Origin: Lactiplantibacillus pentosus
GTDB taxonomy: Bacteria; Bacillota; Bacilli; Lactobacillales; Lactobacillaceae
Direction: 5' to 3'
Assembly (NCBI RefSeq): GCF_003641185.1
Contig: NZ_CP032757.1
Location: 992,001 to 1,056,000, forward strand
Length of the DNA: 64,000 nucleotides
The notes under the pieces are model-generated. The model had not been told where the DNA came from. It did no database searches and worked only from the letters and a program-made list of their open reading frames with translations. Below are positions 51,630 to 63,446 of the stretch, piece after piece. Every line of letters starts with the position of its first letter. Position 1 is the first letter of the stretch. A program made the translations under genes and the position numbers.

Positions 51630-51677
51630 TTGCTTTTTTCCATTATCCTCGTATAATAAAAGTCAATATTAGTCAAA
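51630..51677 (+). promoter_or_regulatory. ctsR-clpC promoter with CtsR box
   Basis: TTGCTT (51630-51635) and TATAAT (51652-51657) are 16 bases apart. AGTCAATATTAGTCAAA (51661-51677) is a direct heptad repeat matching the CtsR site RGTCAAANANRGTCAAA. It covers the start of transcription, so CtsR should repress its own operon. Confidence 0.9.
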
Positions 51678-51699
51678 GATAATGAAAAGGGTGAAGCAC

Positions 51700-52167
51700 A
51701 TGCAAAGTCAAAATATCTCGGATATTATTGAAAAGTATTTAAAAAGTATTTTGGCGGACTCGGAGCATGTTGAAATTCGGCGTTCAGAAATTGCCGACCT
51801 TTTCAACGTGGTACCCTCACAGATTAATTATGTGATTAAAACGCGGTTTACGATCCAAAATGGTTACTTAGTTGAAAGTAAGCGTGGCGGTGGCGGTTAT
51901 ATTCGCATTGAAAAGGTTAATTTGGTCGATGATGCTGATGTGTTGGATGCCCTCATTCAAGTGATCGGCGATTCCATCACACAACGGGATGCCTACGCAG
52001 TTGTTCAGAGTCTGTATGAGGACGACGTTTTAAATCGTAGGGAAGCGCAGTTGATATTAGTGGCAATCGATCACGACACGTTAGGACTGACGGACCGAGA
52101 CCTTGAAAATAGTCTCCGGGCTCGAATAATTATCGGGATTTTGAACCACTTGCGTTACGAAAGCTAA
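51700..52167 (+). CDS. ctsR: Class III stress-gene repressor CtsR
   Basis: The 155-residue protein begins MQSQNISDIIEKYLKSILADSEHVEIRRSEIADLFNVVPSQINYVIKTRFT, the CtsR helix-turn-helix. ESKRGGGGYIRI, with the glycine-rich wing that senses heat and binds DNA, follows. It represses clp genes until heat or protein stress. The start 51700 is chosen for AAAAGGGTGA upstream. clpC begins 18 bases after its stop, and no mcsA/mcsB genes lie between, as is usual in lactobacilli. Confidence 0.95.
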   Translation: MQSQNISDIIEKYLKSILADSEHVEIRRSEIADLFNVVPSQINYVIKTRFTIQNGYLVESKRGGGGYIRIEKVNLVDDADVLDALIQVIGDSITQRDAYAVVQSLYEDDVLNRREAQLILVAIDHDTLGLTDRDLENSLRARIIIGILNHLRYES

Positions 52168-52185
52168 AGAAAGCGAGGAATCGCA

Positions 52186-54690
52186 ATGGATAACTTATTT
52201 ACACCTAGTGCCAAAAGTGTGCTAGTACTAGCACAGGAACAGGCCAAATATTTTAAGCATCAGGCAGTCGGTACGGAACATTTGTTATTAGCACTAGCCA
52301 TCGAAAAGAACGGTATTGCTAATAAAGTCTTGCAACAGTACGCTGTGAGCGAAGATGACATCCGTGAAGAAATTGAACGGTTCACTGGCTACGGGACGTT
52401 GAGCAATATTGGCAAAGATACGTATTTGCCATATTCACCAAAGGCTAAGGAGATTTTATCCGTTGCTGGTGATGAGGCCAAACGACTTGGCGCCAACAAG
52501 ATTGGGACTGAACACCTCTTGTTAGCGATGCTCTCTGATGAAAGTATCCTCTCCTCGCGTATTTTGATGAATTTAAACTTAGATTTGAGTCAAACACGCA
52601 AAGTTGTTTTGCGTAAACTTGGTGTCAGTGATGCGATGAGTAAGCGTAAGGGCAGTGCGGCTAACCGTGGTGGTAAGAAGACGGAAGGCACACCAACCTT
52701 GGACTCCTTGGCGCGTGATTTGACGCAGCTGGCGAGTGAACAGGAAATGGATCCAGTTGTGGGTCGTTCCAAAGAAGTTAAGCGGGTCATTCAAATCTTG
52801 TCACGGCGGACGAAAAATAATCCAGTCTTGATTGGTGAACCCGGCGTTGGTAAGACGGCGATCGCTGAAGGGCTGGCACAAAAGATCGTTGCTGGCGACG
52901 TACCGAATGACATGGCTGACAAACGGCTGATGATGCTCGATATGGGCTCACTAGTTGCCGGGACCAAGTATCGTGGTGAATTTGAAGACCGCTTAAAGAA
53001 AGTGATCGACGAAATCTACAACGATGGGCATGTCATCTTATTCATCGATGAATTGCATACCTTGATTGGTGCCGGTGGTGCTGAAGGGGCCATCGATGCC
53101 TCCAACATCTTGAAGCCAGCATTAGCACGAGGCGAACTCCAAACCATTGGGGCGACGACCTTAAACGAATATCAAAAGTACATTGAATCCGATGCCGCAC
53201 TTGAACGGCGGTTTGCCACGGTCATGGTTAATGAACCAACTGAAGATGAAGCGGTTGAGATTCTCGATGGCTTGCGGCCACGGTATGAAGAACATCATCA
53301 CGTGACAATTACTGATGAAGCCGTTAATCAAGCGGTGAAGTTGTCTAGTCGCTACATCAGCGATCGGTTCTTACCAGATAAGGCGATTGATTTGATGGAT
53401 GAAGCGGCGGCGAAAGTCCGCATCGACCAGATGGATCAACCGACTAAGCTGTCCAAGAACCAGGACAAGCTCGCGCAGTTACGTGAAGAAAAGGAAACGG
53501 CGATTGAAGCTCAGGACTTCGAACAAGCCGCGGATATTCGCAAGCAGGAAATGCAACTCAAGCAACGTTTGGATCGCATTGAAGCTGATGAAGAAGCACA
53601 AATCACTGAAGGCGACACACCGCACTATGACTTACAAGTGACCGGTGAAGATATTGCCCAAGTGGTTGCTGAATGGACGGGTGTCCCACTGACCCAATTG
53701 CAAAAATCTGAAAGCGAACGCTTAGTTAACTTGGAAAAGATTTTGCATGAACGGGTCGTCGGTCAACCAGAAGCCGTTTCTGCAGTAGCACGGGCCATTC
53801 GCCGGGCGCGGAGTGGGTTGAAAGATCCAAGCCGGCCAATTGGTTCCTTCATGTTCCTTGGCCCCACTGGGGTTGGTAAGACCGAATTAGCGAAGGCCTT
53901 AGCTGCAGCCATGTTTGGGTCAGAGGACAACATGATTCGGATCGATATGTCTGAATACATGGAACGGTACTCGACCAGTCGTTTGATTGGGTCAGCACCC
54001 GGCTATGTCGGCTACGATGAAGGCGGTCAGTTAACTGAAAAGGTACGCCAGAAGCCATACTCAGTCGTGCTGTTTGATGAAGTTGAAAAGGCTCATCCAG
54101 ACGTATTCAACATTCTGTTGCAAGTCTTGGATGATGGCTACTTGACTGATTCGAAAGGCCGCAAAGTCGACTTCCGAAACACGATTCTCATCATGACATC
54201 GAACTTAGGGGCCACGACCTTGCGGGATGAAAAGTCCGTTGGGTTCGGTGCTACTGATAAGGCTAATGATTACAATGCAGTTGCGGCGACGATTCGTGCT
54301 ACCTTGAAGCAGACGTTCCGGCCAGAATTCTTGAACCGGATCGATGAGACGATTGTCTTCCATTCATTGAATAAGGAAGAGTTACACGAAATCGTTAAGT
54401 TGATGTCACAAGAAATCGTGAACCGGGTTGCGCAACAGGGTATCAAGATCAAAATCACGCCAGCCGCCATTGATGTGGTTGCCAAGGCTGGGTTTGACCC
54501 TGAATACGGTGCACGGCCAATTCGCCGGGCATTGCAAACTGAGATTGAAGACCGGTTAAGTGAAGAATTATTAACGGGTGCGATCAAGGTCGATGACCAA
54601 GTCACGATTGGTGCCAGCAAAGGTGCCATCACCATTAATATTAAAAATCAACCGAAAACAGACGGTCGTTCGACGGTCTCATCAAAATAG
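52186..54690 (+). CDS. clpC: ATP-dependent Clp protease ATP-binding subunit ClpC
   Basis: The 834-residue protein has a double N-domain (about 1-150: [19 protein letters not shown] and GTEHLLLA twice). The first AAA+ module has [10 protein letters not shown], the middle coiled coil around residue 430 has a UVR-like [28 protein letters not shown] stretch, and the second module has [15 protein letters not shown]. It unfolds damaged proteins for ClpP. AAAGCGAGG precedes the ATG. It is in an operon with ctsR and ends at a terminator. Confidence 0.95.
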   Translation: MDNLFTPSAKSVLVLAQEQAKYFKHQAVGTEHLLLALAIEKNGIANKVLQQYAVSEDDIREEIERFTGYGTLSNIGKDTYLPYSPKAKEILSVAGDEAKRLGANKIGTEHLLLAMLSDESILSSRILMNLNLDLSQTRKVVLRKLGVSDAMSKRKGSAANRGGKKTEGTPTLDSLARDLTQLASEQEMDPVVGRSKEVKRVIQILSRRTKNNPVLIGEPGVGKTAIAEGLAQKIVAGDVPNDMADKRLMMLDMGSLVAGTKYRGEFEDRLKKVIDEIYNDGHVILFIDELHTLIGAGGAEGAIDASNILKPALARGELQTIGATTLNEYQKYIESDAALERRFATVMVNEPTEDEAVEILDGLRPRYEEHHHVTITDEAVNQAVKLSSRYISDRFLPDKAIDLMDEAAAKVRIDQMDQPTKLSKNQDKLAQLREEKETAIEAQDFEQAADIRKQEMQLKQRLDRIEADEEAQITEGDTPHYDLQVTGEDIAQVVAEWTGVPLTQLQKSESERLVNLEKILHERVVGQPEAVSAVARAIRRARSGLKDPSRPIGSFMFLGPTGVGKTELAKALAAAMFGSEDNMIRIDMSEYMERYSTSRLIGSAPGYVGYDEGGQLTEKVRQKPYSVVLFDEVEKAHPDVFNILLQVLDDGYLTDSKGRKVDFRNTILIMTSNLGATTLRDEKSVGFGATDKANDYNAVAATIRATLKQTFRPEFLNRIDETIVFHSLNKEELHEIVKLMSQEIVNRVAQQGIKIKITPAAIDVVAKAGFDPEYGARPIRRALQTEIEDRLSEELLTGAIKVDDQVTIGASKGAITINIKNQPKTDGRSTVSSK

Positions 54691-54703
54691 GTGAATGATA
54701 CAG

Positions 54704-54745
54704 TGGACGTTTGGAGCCGGGGTTGGCTTCAGACGTCTTTTTTTG
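54704..54745 (+). terminator. Intrinsic terminator of ctsR-clpC
   Basis: GACGTTTGGAGCC (54706-54718) pairs with GGCTTCAGACGTC (54725-54737), with two mismatches, followed by TTTTTTT. Confidence 0.85.
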
Positions 54746-54980
54746 AGCGATGGAACCTGAATTGTTTCACAGCCCGGATTTCCGTAGCGCGTGAGTGTAG
54801 CCACTTAAAGCACCAACTGATGAAATTCCTGATAAAGGAGCCGTGACCATCTATGGCCGCTGGATTATCGTATTTCTTCGTGGGTCGGGATTAACGATCA
54901 CGCCAATCCGAATGCATTCAGCGAGTTTTGCGGCTGGTGGTTCGCTACTGATTGGTGTAAATTATAATAGGAAATAAAAG

Positions 54981-55604
54981 ATGAAAGAAGATGATGACAT
55001 GACGACGCGAGCCGAACAAATGGCGAAGACGCACCAAGCAATTTTAGATACGGCACGAGAACTGTTCTTGAAGAACGGGTACGCCGCGACGAGTACGCGG
55101 GACATCGCCAATGCGATTGGGATTACTCAGCCGGCACTGTATCACCATTTCAAAGATAAGGAAGTTATTTTTCTGGCGGTTATCACAACTGTCGGTGCCG
55201 AAATTAAAGCTGGGATTGAGGAAATTCAGGCCCGCACGGATTGGTCACCACTCGAACAATTGACGGAAGTGTCACTACTACTGACGCACAAGCATCCCGC
55301 CGATGTCTTTACGCTGATTCATTCCAGCTTCAAGGCTCTGAAACGGGACCATATACGCGAACTAGGTGGGGTCTTTGCCACCGACTACGTACAACCGATT
55401 CAAGCCGTCTTTGAACAGCCAGCTATGCAACTGCATGCTGGTGTGACCCCGCAGATGGCCGCTAGTTTTTATATCACTAGTTTGAGCCCACTGTTTAATA
55501 CGTTCCATCGCATCGGTGATCCGCATGCCGATGAGCGGACCCGGGTCCAAACGTTGTTGAAGATGATCTTATATGGGGTTGCAGTTGAACCAGATGCGCA
55601 ATGA
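54981..55604 (+). CDS. TetR-family transcriptional regulator
   Basis: The 207-residue protein begins with a TetR helix-turn-helix: AKTHQAILDTARELFLKNGYAATSTRDIANAIGITQPALYHHFKDKEVIFLAVI. The rest is a helical ligand domain without recognisable family. An AGGA box lies 8 bases before ATG 54981; ATG 54999 is an alternative. No transporter or enzyme is next to it, so its target is unknown. It ends just before the rpoB promoter. Confidence 0.9.
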   Translation: MKEDDDMTTRAEQMAKTHQAILDTARELFLKNGYAATSTRDIANAIGITQPALYHHFKDKEVIFLAVITTVGAEIKAGIEEIQARTDWSPLEQLTEVSLLLTHKHPADVFTLIHSSFKALKRDHIRELGGVFATDYVQPIQAVFEQPAMQLHAGVTPQMAASFYITSLSPLFNTFHRIGDPHADERTRVQTLLKMILYGVAVEPDAQ

Positions 55605-55622
55605 GTGTCACGAGTTTCTGGG

Positions 55623-55651
55623 TTGACAACCTGGGTAAAAGGCTGTATATT
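55623..55651 (+). promoter_or_regulatory. rpoB-rpoC operon promoter
   Basis: TTGACA (55623-55628) and TATATT (55646-55651) are exactly 17 bases apart. It lies immediately after the TetR gene. Confidence 0.88.
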
Positions 55652-55657
55652 ATAACT

Positions 55658-55760
55658 TGTCTGTAACCGTGAACTCGAGCAATCGCGCAATCTATTGTCT
55701 GCGCGGCTCGCTAATATAAATCCAAAAATAGTCAACTTAAGCGACTATTTTTGGTTTTTT
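55658..55760 (+). ncRNA. Lacto-rpoB RNA leader with attenuator
   Basis: After the promoter the RNA can fold GAGC and CGCGCA with TGCGCG and GCTC (about 55675-55710). Then AAAAATAGTC and GACTATTTTT (about 55723-55752) make a terminator-like hairpin followed by TTTTTTT. The position and shape agree with the Lacto-rpoB motif reported upstream of rpoB in Lactobacillales. It may adjust RNA polymerase synthesis by transcription termination. Confidence 0.8.
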
Positions 55761-55857
55761 TATGCCTAAAATTCGGTCAAAAACGCATTTGTAACACAAA
55801 TGTAATATTTGACTGAAGGTGGGCCGGGTTCCGGAATAATAAGAAGGGGTGAACAAC

Positions 55858-58800
55858 TTGGCCGGACATTTAGTAAAATACGGTAAACACCGTACCCGTA
55901 GAAGTTATGCACGTATCAAGGAAGTTCTTGATTTGCCTAACTTGATCGAAATCCAGACCGATTCCTACCAATGGTTCTTGGATGAAGGTCTCCGGGAAAT
56001 GTTTGAAGATATTATGCCGATCGACGATTTCGCAGGAAAACTTTCACTTGAATTTGTCGACTATCAATTATTAGAACCAAAGTACACCGTCGAAGAAGCT
56101 CGTGAACATGATGCCAACTATTCGGCACCATTGCACGTTACCCTACGTTTGACTAACCACGAAACTGGTGAAATCAAGTCGCAAGACGTATTCTTCGGTG
56201 ATTTTCCATTAATGACTGAACAAGGGACGTTTATTATCAACGGTGCCGAACGGGTCATTGTTTCACAATTGGTTCGTTCACCCGGCGTTTACTTTAATGA
56301 AGAATTAGATAAGAATGGGCGTCCTAGCTATGGGACCACGGTTATTCCTAACCGAGGCGCTTGGTTAGAACTTGAAACTGACGCTAAGAATGTTTCGTAC
56401 GTGCGAATCGACCGGACACGGAAGATTCCATTGACTGAATTAGTACGGGCTTTAGGTTATGGCTCAGATGATGACATCATTGACATGTTAGGTGAAACTG
56501 ACAGTTTGATGTTAACGTTGGAAAAGGATGTTCATAAGAATACTGACGACTCACGGGTCGAGGAATCTTTGAAGGACATCTACGAACGGCTACGTCCTGG
56601 TGAACCTAAGACCGCTGACAGTTCACGGAGTTTGTTAACGGCGCGGTTCTTTGATCCAAAGCGTTATGACTTCGCACCTGTTGGTCGTTACAAGGTCAAC
56701 AAGAAGTTAAGCATGAAGACGCGTTTGATGGACCAAACCTTAGCTGAAACGTTGGCTGACCCAGATACTGGTGAAGTTATCGCGCAAAAGGATACGGTCA
56801 TTGACAAGAACGTCATGGCAAAGTTAGCACCATACTTGGAACGTGACGACTTCAAGACGGTTACTTACACACCATCTGATGAAGCGGTTGTTACTAACCC
56901 AATGGTCTTACAAGTGGTTAAAGTTTATTCACAAAACGATCCTGAAAAGGTCGTTAATGTGATTGGTAATGGCAACATTGATTTGAAGTTCAAGCATATT
57001 TTGCCTGCTGATATCATTGCTTCTATTAACTACTTCTACAACTTGCAAGAAGGTCTTGGCTCAACTGATGATATTGATCACTTGGGTAACCGGCGGATTC
57101 GTTCCGTGGGTGAATTATTACAAAACCAATTCCGGATCGGGTTATCCCGGATGGAACGGGTTGTTCGTGAACGGATGTCAATTCAAGATGCTGCTACGGT
57201 AACACCACAACAATTGATCAACATTCGTCCAGTTGTGGCCTCAATCAAGGAATTCTTTGGGTCATCACAATTGTCACAATTCATGGACCAAACCAACCCA
57301 TTAGGTGAATTAACGCATAAGCGGCGTTTATCAGCCTTAGGACCTGGTGGTTTGACTCGTGATCGTGCCGGTTATGAAGTTCGTGACGTGCACTATACCC
57401 ACTACGGTCGGATGTGCCCAATCGAAACGCCTGAAGGCCCGAACATTGGGTTGATCAACAGTTTGTCTTCATATGCCAAAGTTAACCGTTACGGCTTCAT
57501 CGAAACGCCATACCGGCGGGTTGATTGGACGACGCATAAGGTTACTGACAAGATCGACTACCTAGCAGCCGACGAAGAAGACCAATTCGTGATTGCACAA
57601 GCCAACTCACCGTTGAACGATGATGGTTCATTCGTTGAAGACACTGTTTTAGCTCGTAACAAGGAAGAAAACTTGGAAACGCCAATCGAAAATGTCGATT
57701 ACATGGACGTTTCGCCTAAACAAGTGGTTGCCGTCGCAACGGCATGTATTCCTTTCTTGGAAAACGATGATTCGAACCGGGCCTTGATGGGGGCCAACAT
57801 GCAACGGCAAGCTGTGCCATTGCTTGATCCACACGCCCCATTGATTGGGACTGGGATTGAATACAAGGCCGCCCATGACTCCGGGATCGCGTTGATTTGT
57901 CGTCATGAAGGGACCGTTGAATATGTCGATGCACGTGAAGTTCGTGTTCGTCGTGACGATGGTTCATTAGACACTTACAAGTTAATGAAGTTCCGTCGTT
58001 CAAACGGTGGTAAGAACTACAACCAACGTCCAATCGTTAAGGTTGGAGACCACGTGGATAACGATGAAGTCTTAGCCGATGGTCCAGCAATGGAAGGCGG
58101 GGAACTTGCCCTTGGACAAAACCCATTAGTTGCCTTCATGACTTGGAACGGTTACAACTTCGAAGATGCCATCATCATTAACGAACGGTTGGTCCGTGAA
58201 GATGTTTACACGTCGATCCATATTGAAGAATATGAATCAGAAGCGCGTGACACGAAGCTTGGACCTGAAGAAATGACCCGTGAAATTCCTAACGTTGGGG
58301 AAGACGCTTTGAAGAACCTCGACGAAGATGGGATTATCCGGATTGGTGCCGAAGTTAAAGACGGCGACATCTTAGTTGGTAAGGTAACGCCAAAAGGGGT
58401 TACTGAATTATCAGCTGAAGAACGGCTCCTACATGCCATCTTTGGTGAAAAGGCGCGTGAAGTTCGTGATACGTCATTGCGGGTTCCTCATGGTGGCGGC
58501 GGTATCATCCAGGATGTTAAGATCTTTACTCGTGAAAACGGGGATGAATTATCACCTGGTGTTAACATGATGGTTCGGGTCTACATCGCGCAAAAGCGGA
58601 AGATCCAAGTTGGTGACAAGATGGCCGGCCGGCATGGGAACAAAGGGACCGTTTCAATCGTGGTTCCTGAAGAAGATATGCCGTACATGCCAGATGGTAC
58701 CCCAATCGATATCATGTTGAGTCCCATGGGTGTGCCTTCCCGTATGAACATCGGGCAAGTGCTCGAATTGCATTTGGGAATGGCTGCTCGTAAATTAGGG

Positions 58801-59463
58801 ATCCACATGGCAACGCCTGTTTTTGATGGTGCTCAAGATAAAGATATCTGGGACGCTGTTCGTGAAGCCGGTGTTGATTCAGACGCCAAGTCGATCGTTT
58901 ATGATGGTCGGACTGGTGAACCGTTTGATAAGCGGGTCGCTGTTGGGGTCATGCACTATATGAAGCTTAGTCACATGGTTGACGATAAGATCCATGCTCG
59001 TTCAATCGGACCTTACTCTCTGGTTACGCAACAACCACTTGGTGGGAAAGCGCAATTTGGGGGCCAACGGTTTGGTGAAATGGAAGTTTGGGCCTTGGAA
59101 GCTTATGGTGCTGCTTACACCTTGCAAGAAATCTTGACTTACAAGTCAGATGACGTGGTTGGTCGGGTTAAGACCTATGAAGCCATCGTTAAGGGCGAAC
59201 CAATTCCTAAGCCAGGCGTACCGGAATCATTCCGTGTGTTGGTCAAGGAATTACAAGCACTTGGTCTGGACATGAAGGTCTTAGATTCTAACGATAAAGA
59301 AATCGAGCTACGTGACATGGACGACGATGACGATGATGTCGTTAACGTTGATGCCCTTAGCAAGTTTAAACAACAACAAGATGAGAAGGCCGCTGAAAAG
59401 GCGAAAGCTGACGCAGCCGCAAAGCCTTCCGAAACAACCAACGCTCAGCAAGATAATCAATAA
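55858..59463 (+). CDS. rpoB: DNA-directed RNA polymerase beta subunit
   Basis: The 1201-residue product begins with [51 protein letters not shown] and has all conserved beta regions, ending with [43 protein letters not shown] sequence. The rifampicin region [30 protein letters not shown] has the common susceptible residues. Its C-terminus adds an acidic DDDDDD stretch and a Lys/Ala/Gln tail. A TTG at 55858 aligns with the start of other RpoB proteins and has AAGGGGTGA upstream; GTG 55849 would overlap that site. Confidence 0.96.
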   Translation: MAGHLVKYGKHRTRRSYARIKEVLDLPNLIEIQTDSYQWFLDEGLREMFEDIMPIDDFAGKLSLEFVDYQLLEPKYTVEEAREHDANYSAPLHVTLRLTNHETGEIKSQDVFFGDFPLMTEQGTFIINGAERVIVSQLVRSPGVYFNEELDKNGRPSYGTTVIPNRGAWLELETDAKNVSYVRIDRTRKIPLTELVRALGYGSDDDIIDMLGETDSLMLTLEKDVHKNTDDSRVEESLKDIYERLRPGEPKTADSSRSLLTARFFDPKRYDFAPVGRYKVNKKLSMKTRLMDQTLAETLADPDTGEVIAQKDTVIDKNVMAKLAPYLERDDFKTVTYTPSDEAVVTNPMVLQVVKVYSQNDPEKVVNVIGNGNIDLKFKHILPADIIASINYFYNLQEGLGSTDDIDHLGNRRIRSVGELLQNQFRIGLSRMERVVRERMSIQDAATVTPQQLINIRPVVASIKEFFGSSQLSQFMDQTNPLGELTHKRRLSALGPGGLTRDRAGYEVRDVHYTHYGRMCPIETPEGPNIGLINSLSSYAKVNRYGFIETPYRRVDWTTHKVTDKIDYLAADEEDQFVIAQANSPLNDDGSFVEDTVLARNKEENLETPIENVDYMDVSPKQVVAVATACIPFLENDDSNRALMGANMQRQAVPLLDPHAPLIGTGIEYKAAHDSGIALICRHEGTVEYVDAREVRVRRDDGSLDTYKLMKFRRSNGGKNYNQRPIVKVGDHVDNDEVLADGPAMEGGELALGQNPLVAFMTWNGYNFEDAIIINERLVREDVYTSIHIEEYESEARDTKLGPEEMTREIPNVGEDALKNLDEDGIIRIGAEVKDGDILVGKVTPKGVTELSAEERLLHAIFGEKAREVRDTSLRVPHGGGGIIQDVKIFTRENGDELSPGVNMMVRVYIAQKRKIQVGDKMAGRHGNKGTVSIVVPEEDMPYMPDGTPIDIMLSPMGVPSRMNIGQVLELHLGMAARKLGIHMATPVFDGAQDKDIWDAVREAGVDSDAKSIVYDGRTGEPFDKRVAVGVMHYMKLSHMVDDKIHARSIGPYSLVTQQPLGGKAQFGGQRFGEMEVWALEAYGAAYTLQEILTYKSDDVVGRVKTYEAIVKGEPIPKPGVPESFRVLVKELQALGLDMKVLDSNDKEIELRDMDDDDDDVVNVDALSKFKQQQDEKAAEKAKADAAAKPSETTNAQQDNQ

Positions 59464-59480
59464 AAAGGGAGGTCGGTCCT

Positions 59481-62400
59481 TTGATCGATGTCAACAAGTT
59501 TGAAAGCATGCAGATCGGTCTGGCATCACCAGACAAGATCCGCAGCTGGTCATATGGCGAAGTCAAAAAGCCAGAAACCATTAACTACCGGACATTGAAA
59601 CCTGAAAAAGACGGTCTGTTTGACGAACGGATTTTCGGTCCTACTAAGGATTGGGAATGTGCTTGTGGTAAATACAAACGGATCCGTTATAAGGGTATTG
59701 TCTGTGACCGTTGTGGTGTCGAAGTGACACGTAGTAAAGTCCGTCGTGAACGGATGGGTCATATCGAACTTGCCGCACCAGTGACACACATCTGGTACTT
59801 TAAAGGAATTCCTAGCCGGATGGGCTTAGTCTTGGACATGAGTCCCCGTGCACTTGAAGAAATCATTTACTTCGCTTCATACGTCGTTATCGAATCTGGT
59901 AACACGCCACTTGAAAAGAAGCAATTGCTTTCTGAACGTGAATACCGTGAGAAGAAGGCCCAATATGGCAACGAATTTGAAGCTGCTATGGGTGCCGAAG
60001 CCATCAAACGGTTACTCAATGACGTGGATCTTGAAAAAGAAGCCCGTGATTTGAAGGAAACTTTGAAGGATGCTTCTGGTCAAAAACGGACACGTGCCGT
60101 TCGTCGGCTTGATATCATCGAGGCGTTCGTGACATCTGGTAACGAACCTGCTTGGATGGTAATGGATGCAATTCCGGTCATTCCACCGGACTTGCGGCCA
60201 ATGGTTCAATTGGAAGGTGGCCGTTTCGCCACTTCTGACTTGAACGACTTGTACCGGCGGGTCATCAACCGTAACAACCGGTTGAAGCGCCTGTTGGACT
60301 TAAATGCACCTGGGATTATCGTGCAAAACGAAAAGCGGATGTTACAAGAAGCCGTTGATGCGTTGATCGATAACGGTCGTCGTGGCCGTCCAGTTGCTGG
60401 CCCTGGTAACCGGCCATTGAAGTCTCTTTCACACATGTTGAAAGGGAAGCAAGGGCGGTTCCGTCAAAACTTACTTGGTAAGCGTGTCGACTACTCTGGT
60501 CGTTCGGTTATCGATGTTGGGCCTTTCTTGAAGATGAACCAAATGGGCTTACCACGTCAAATGGCGTTGGAATTGTTCAAGCCGTTCATTATGAAAGAAT
60601 TGGTTAAACGTGAATTAGCTTCTAACATTAAGAACGCTAAGCGTAAGATCGAACATGCTGACGACGATGTCTGGGGCGTGTTGGAAGACGTTATCAAGGA
60701 GCATCCGGTACTGTTGAACCGGGCCCCTACGCTTCACCGTTTAGGGATTCAAGCGTTTGAACCCGTCTTAGTTAGTGGTAAAGCGATGCGGTTACACCCA
60801 TTAGCTTGTGAAGCCTACAACGCCGATTTTGATGGTGACCAAATGGCCATTCACGTGCCGCTTTCAGACGAAGCTCAAGCTGAAGCACGGCTCTTAATGT
60901 TAGCTGCCCACCATATTTTGGCACCTAAGGACGGGAAGCCCGTTGTTACGCCATCACAAGATATGGTTATCGGTAACTACTACTTGACGACTGAAGAAAT
61001 CGGTCGTGAAGGCGAAGGCATGATTTTCAAAGACTTGAACGAAGCGCAAAAGGCTTACCAATCTGGTTATGTGCACTTACACAGCCGGGTCGGAATTCAA
61101 GTTTCATCAATGCCTGACAAGCCATTTACCGACGAACAGAAGCAAGCCGTCTTAGTGACGACGGTTGGGAAAGCTATCTTCAATGATATCTTGCCTGGTA
61201 AGTTTCCTTACTTGAACGAACCAACCAACGATAACTTGATTGCTGGCACACCTGACAAGTACTTCTTGAAGCCTGGTGAAGATATTCATCAATTCTTGGA
61301 TGCGCAGGAAATTATTCCTCCATTCAAGAAGGGCTTCTTGGCTGACATTATCGCCGAAGTTTACAAGCAATATCATGTGACTGCAACGTCACTCTTGCTT
61401 GACCGGATGAAGGACTTAGGTTACAACATTTCAACTAAGTCTGGTTTGACGGTTGGGGTTGCCGACATTACTGGTTTACCAGAAAAGCCAGAAATCGTCG
61501 CTGAAGCCCATAAGCAAGTTAATACGATTTCCAAGCAGTTCCGTCGTGGTTTAATTACTGACGACGAACGTTATGAACGGGTCATTGGTGTCTGGAACGA
61601 CGCTAAGGACCAAATCCAACAAAAACTGATTGAAAGTTTCAACGCGGATAACCCAATCTTCATGATGAGTGATTCCGGTGCGCGTGGTAACATTTCAAAC
61701 TTTACTCAGTTGGCTGGGATGCGTGGTTTGATGGCTGCCCCTAACGGTAAGATCATGGAATTGCCAATCCTTTCTAACTTCCGTGAAGGTTTGTCTGTCT
61801 TGGAAATGTTCATTTCAACCCACGGTGCTCGTAAAGGGATGACCGATACGGCCTTGAAGACTGCCAACTCAGGTTACCTGACTCGGCGTCTGGTTGATGT
61901 GGCCCAAGATGTTATCGTTCGTGAAAAGGATTGTGGCACTGACCGTGGTTTGCGGATTCACGCAATCATGGAAGGTAACGAAGTCATCGAACCATTGTAT
62001 GACCGGATTTTAGGTCGTTACACGATGAAGACGGTCTTCGATCCTGAAACGCATGATGAAATTGTTGGTAACAACGTCTTGATCGATGAAGACTTAGCTC
62101 ATAAAATCGTTGATGCTGGTGTTACGGAAGTTACGATCCGTTCTGCATTTACTTGCAACACGAAGCACGGGGTTTGTGAACATTGCTACGGCCGTAACAT
62201 GGCTACTGGTGATGAAGTTGAAGTCGGTGAAGCTGTTGGGACAGTTGCCGCACAGTCTATCGGTGAACCTGGTACTCAATTGACCATGCGGAACTTCCAT
62301 ACCGGTGGTGTTGCCGGGGACGATATTACCCAAGGGTTGCCTCGTGTGCAAGAAATTGTGGAATCACGGAATCCTAAAGGGCGTGCCGAAATCTCAGAAG

Positions 62401-63122
62401 TTACTGGGACAGTTGAATTGATTGAAGAAAATCCAGCGGAACGGACCAAGGAAGTCACAGTTAAGGGTGAAACCGATACTCGGACTTACACGTTGCCGTT
62501 AACTGCACGGATGGCGGTTAGTGAAGGCGACTTTATTCACCGTGGTGCACCGTTGAACATTGGGTCAATTGATCCTAAGCAATTAATTCAAGTGCGTGAT
62601 GTTTTATCAACTGAAAACTACTTGCTCCGTGAAGTTCAAAAGGTTTACCGGATGCAAGGGGTTGAAATCGGTGATAAGCACGTTGAAATCATGATTCGGC
62701 AAATGTTACGTAAAGTTCGGGTCATGGATCCGGGCGATACCGACGTCTTGCCTGGTACGCTGATGGATATTGCAGACTTCAAGGATGAGAACTACAAGAC
62801 CTTGATTGCCGGCGGTATTCCTGCAACGTCACGGCCAGTTATTCTTGGGATTACCAAGGCCGCTCTTGAAACGAACAGTTTCTTGTCAGCTGCTTCATTC
62901 CAGGAAACGACGCGTGTCTTAACTGATGCTGCTATTCGTGGTAAGAACGATCCACTGATCGGTCTGAAAGAAAATGTTATCATCGGTAAGATTATTCCTG
63001 CAGGTACTGGTATGCCGGTTTACCGTCATATCAAACCTAAGGAAGTTGGCAACGTTGCTGATGGGGTTTACTCAATCAGTGATCTTGAAAAACAAATGCA
63101 AGAACAGGATGCTAGCAAGTAA
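59481..63122 (+). CDS. rpoC: DNA-directed RNA polymerase beta' subunit
   Basis: The 1213-residue protein has the N-terminal zinc-binding segment [20 protein letters not shown] (about 60-79). [12 protein letters not shown] (about residue 448-459) holds the catalytic Mg2+-binding Asp triad, and the bridge helix and trigger loop follow. A second Cys cluster ([19 protein letters not shown], about 894) is also present. It completes RNA polymerase with RpoB. A TTG start has GGGAGG upstream, 17 bases after the rpoB stop. A terminator follows. Confidence 0.96.
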   Translation: MIDVNKFESMQIGLASPDKIRSWSYGEVKKPETINYRTLKPEKDGLFDERIFGPTKDWECACGKYKRIRYKGIVCDRCGVEVTRSKVRRERMGHIELAAPVTHIWYFKGIPSRMGLVLDMSPRALEEIIYFASYVVIESGNTPLEKKQLLSEREYREKKAQYGNEFEAAMGAEAIKRLLNDVDLEKEARDLKETLKDASGQKRTRAVRRLDIIEAFVTSGNEPAWMVMDAIPVIPPDLRPMVQLEGGRFATSDLNDLYRRVINRNNRLKRLLDLNAPGIIVQNEKRMLQEAVDALIDNGRRGRPVAGPGNRPLKSLSHMLKGKQGRFRQNLLGKRVDYSGRSVIDVGPFLKMNQMGLPRQMALELFKPFIMKELVKRELASNIKNAKRKIEHADDDVWGVLEDVIKEHPVLLNRAPTLHRLGIQAFEPVLVSGKAMRLHPLACEAYNADFDGDQMAIHVPLSDEAQAEARLLMLAAHHILAPKDGKPVVTPSQDMVIGNYYLTTEEIGREGEGMIFKDLNEAQKAYQSGYVHLHSRVGIQVSSMPDKPFTDEQKQAVLVTTVGKAIFNDILPGKFPYLNEPTNDNLIAGTPDKYFLKPGEDIHQFLDAQEIIPPFKKGFLADIIAEVYKQYHVTATSLLLDRMKDLGYNISTKSGLTVGVADITGLPEKPEIVAEAHKQVNTISKQFRRGLITDDERYERVIGVWNDAKDQIQQKLIESFNADNPIFMMSDSGARGNISNFTQLAGMRGLMAAPNGKIMELPILSNFREGLSVLEMFISTHGARKGMTDTALKTANSGYLTRRLVDVAQDVIVREKDCGTDRGLRIHAIMEGNEVIEPLYDRILGRYTMKTVFDPETHDEIVGNNVLIDEDLAHKIVDAGVTEVTIRSAFTCNTKHGVCEHCYGRNMATGDEVEVGEAVGTVAAQSIGEPGTQLTMRNFHTGGVAGDDITQGLPRVQEIVESRNPKGRAEISEVTGTVELIEENPAERTKEVTVKGETDTRTYTLPLTARMAVSEGDFIHRGAPLNIGSIDPKQLIQVRDVLSTENYLLREVQKVYRMQGVEIGDKHVEIMIRQMLRKVRVMDPGDTDVLPGTLMDIADFKDENYKTLIAGGIPATSRPVILGITKAALETNSFLSAASFQETTRVLTDAAIRGKNDPLIGLKENVIIGKIIPAGTGMPVYRHIKPKEVGNVADGVYSISDLEKQMQEQDASK

Positions 63123-63136
63123 TTGCTAGCTGTTCC

Positions 63137-63170
63137 CGAAAAGGGCGGCCGTGATGGTCGTCCTTTTTGT
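63137..63170 (+). terminator. Intrinsic terminator of rpoB-rpoC
   Basis: AAAAGGGCGGCC (63139-63150) pairs with GGTCGTCCTTTT (63156-63167) with two G-U pairs, around GTGAT. Confidence 0.88.
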
Positions 63171-63446
63171 TTGGGCTAAATTATGGGGCGTGCTGGGTTG
63201 CGGTGCTGGTGTCGATTGATGGCTACAGCTGGTTTTGGAATGCGACAATTTTCCACGTGAGGTCAGATCGCCGTCGAGCACGTTTCAGTGTTATCAGCAG
63301 ACCGGTCGCTGAAATCGGACAAGAACCTGCAGTGACTGTCGAGCCATAAGTGATTTGGTGTCACTAATTGTGTGAAGCGTTTTGACTAATTGGTAGGCAT
63401 TTCAACCGACACACATACCGCGGTAATCACCAGACGGGTTTCAGAT
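63171..63446. other. Intergenic region between convergent rpoC and the prepilin peptidase gene
   Basis: No gene, repeat or clear hairpin is seen. A loose similarity to the interspersed repeat (GGGCGTGCTGGGTTG) is too short to call. Confidence 0.4.

Larger units (their letters stand above)
50395..51660. other. Gene-free 1.27-kb region with two hairpin repeats
   Basis: The region contains the shortened variant B repeat (50525-50700) and a variant A repeat (50988-51298). The spacer 50700-50985 and the part 51300-51600 show no credible gene in either strand. Confidence 0.6.
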
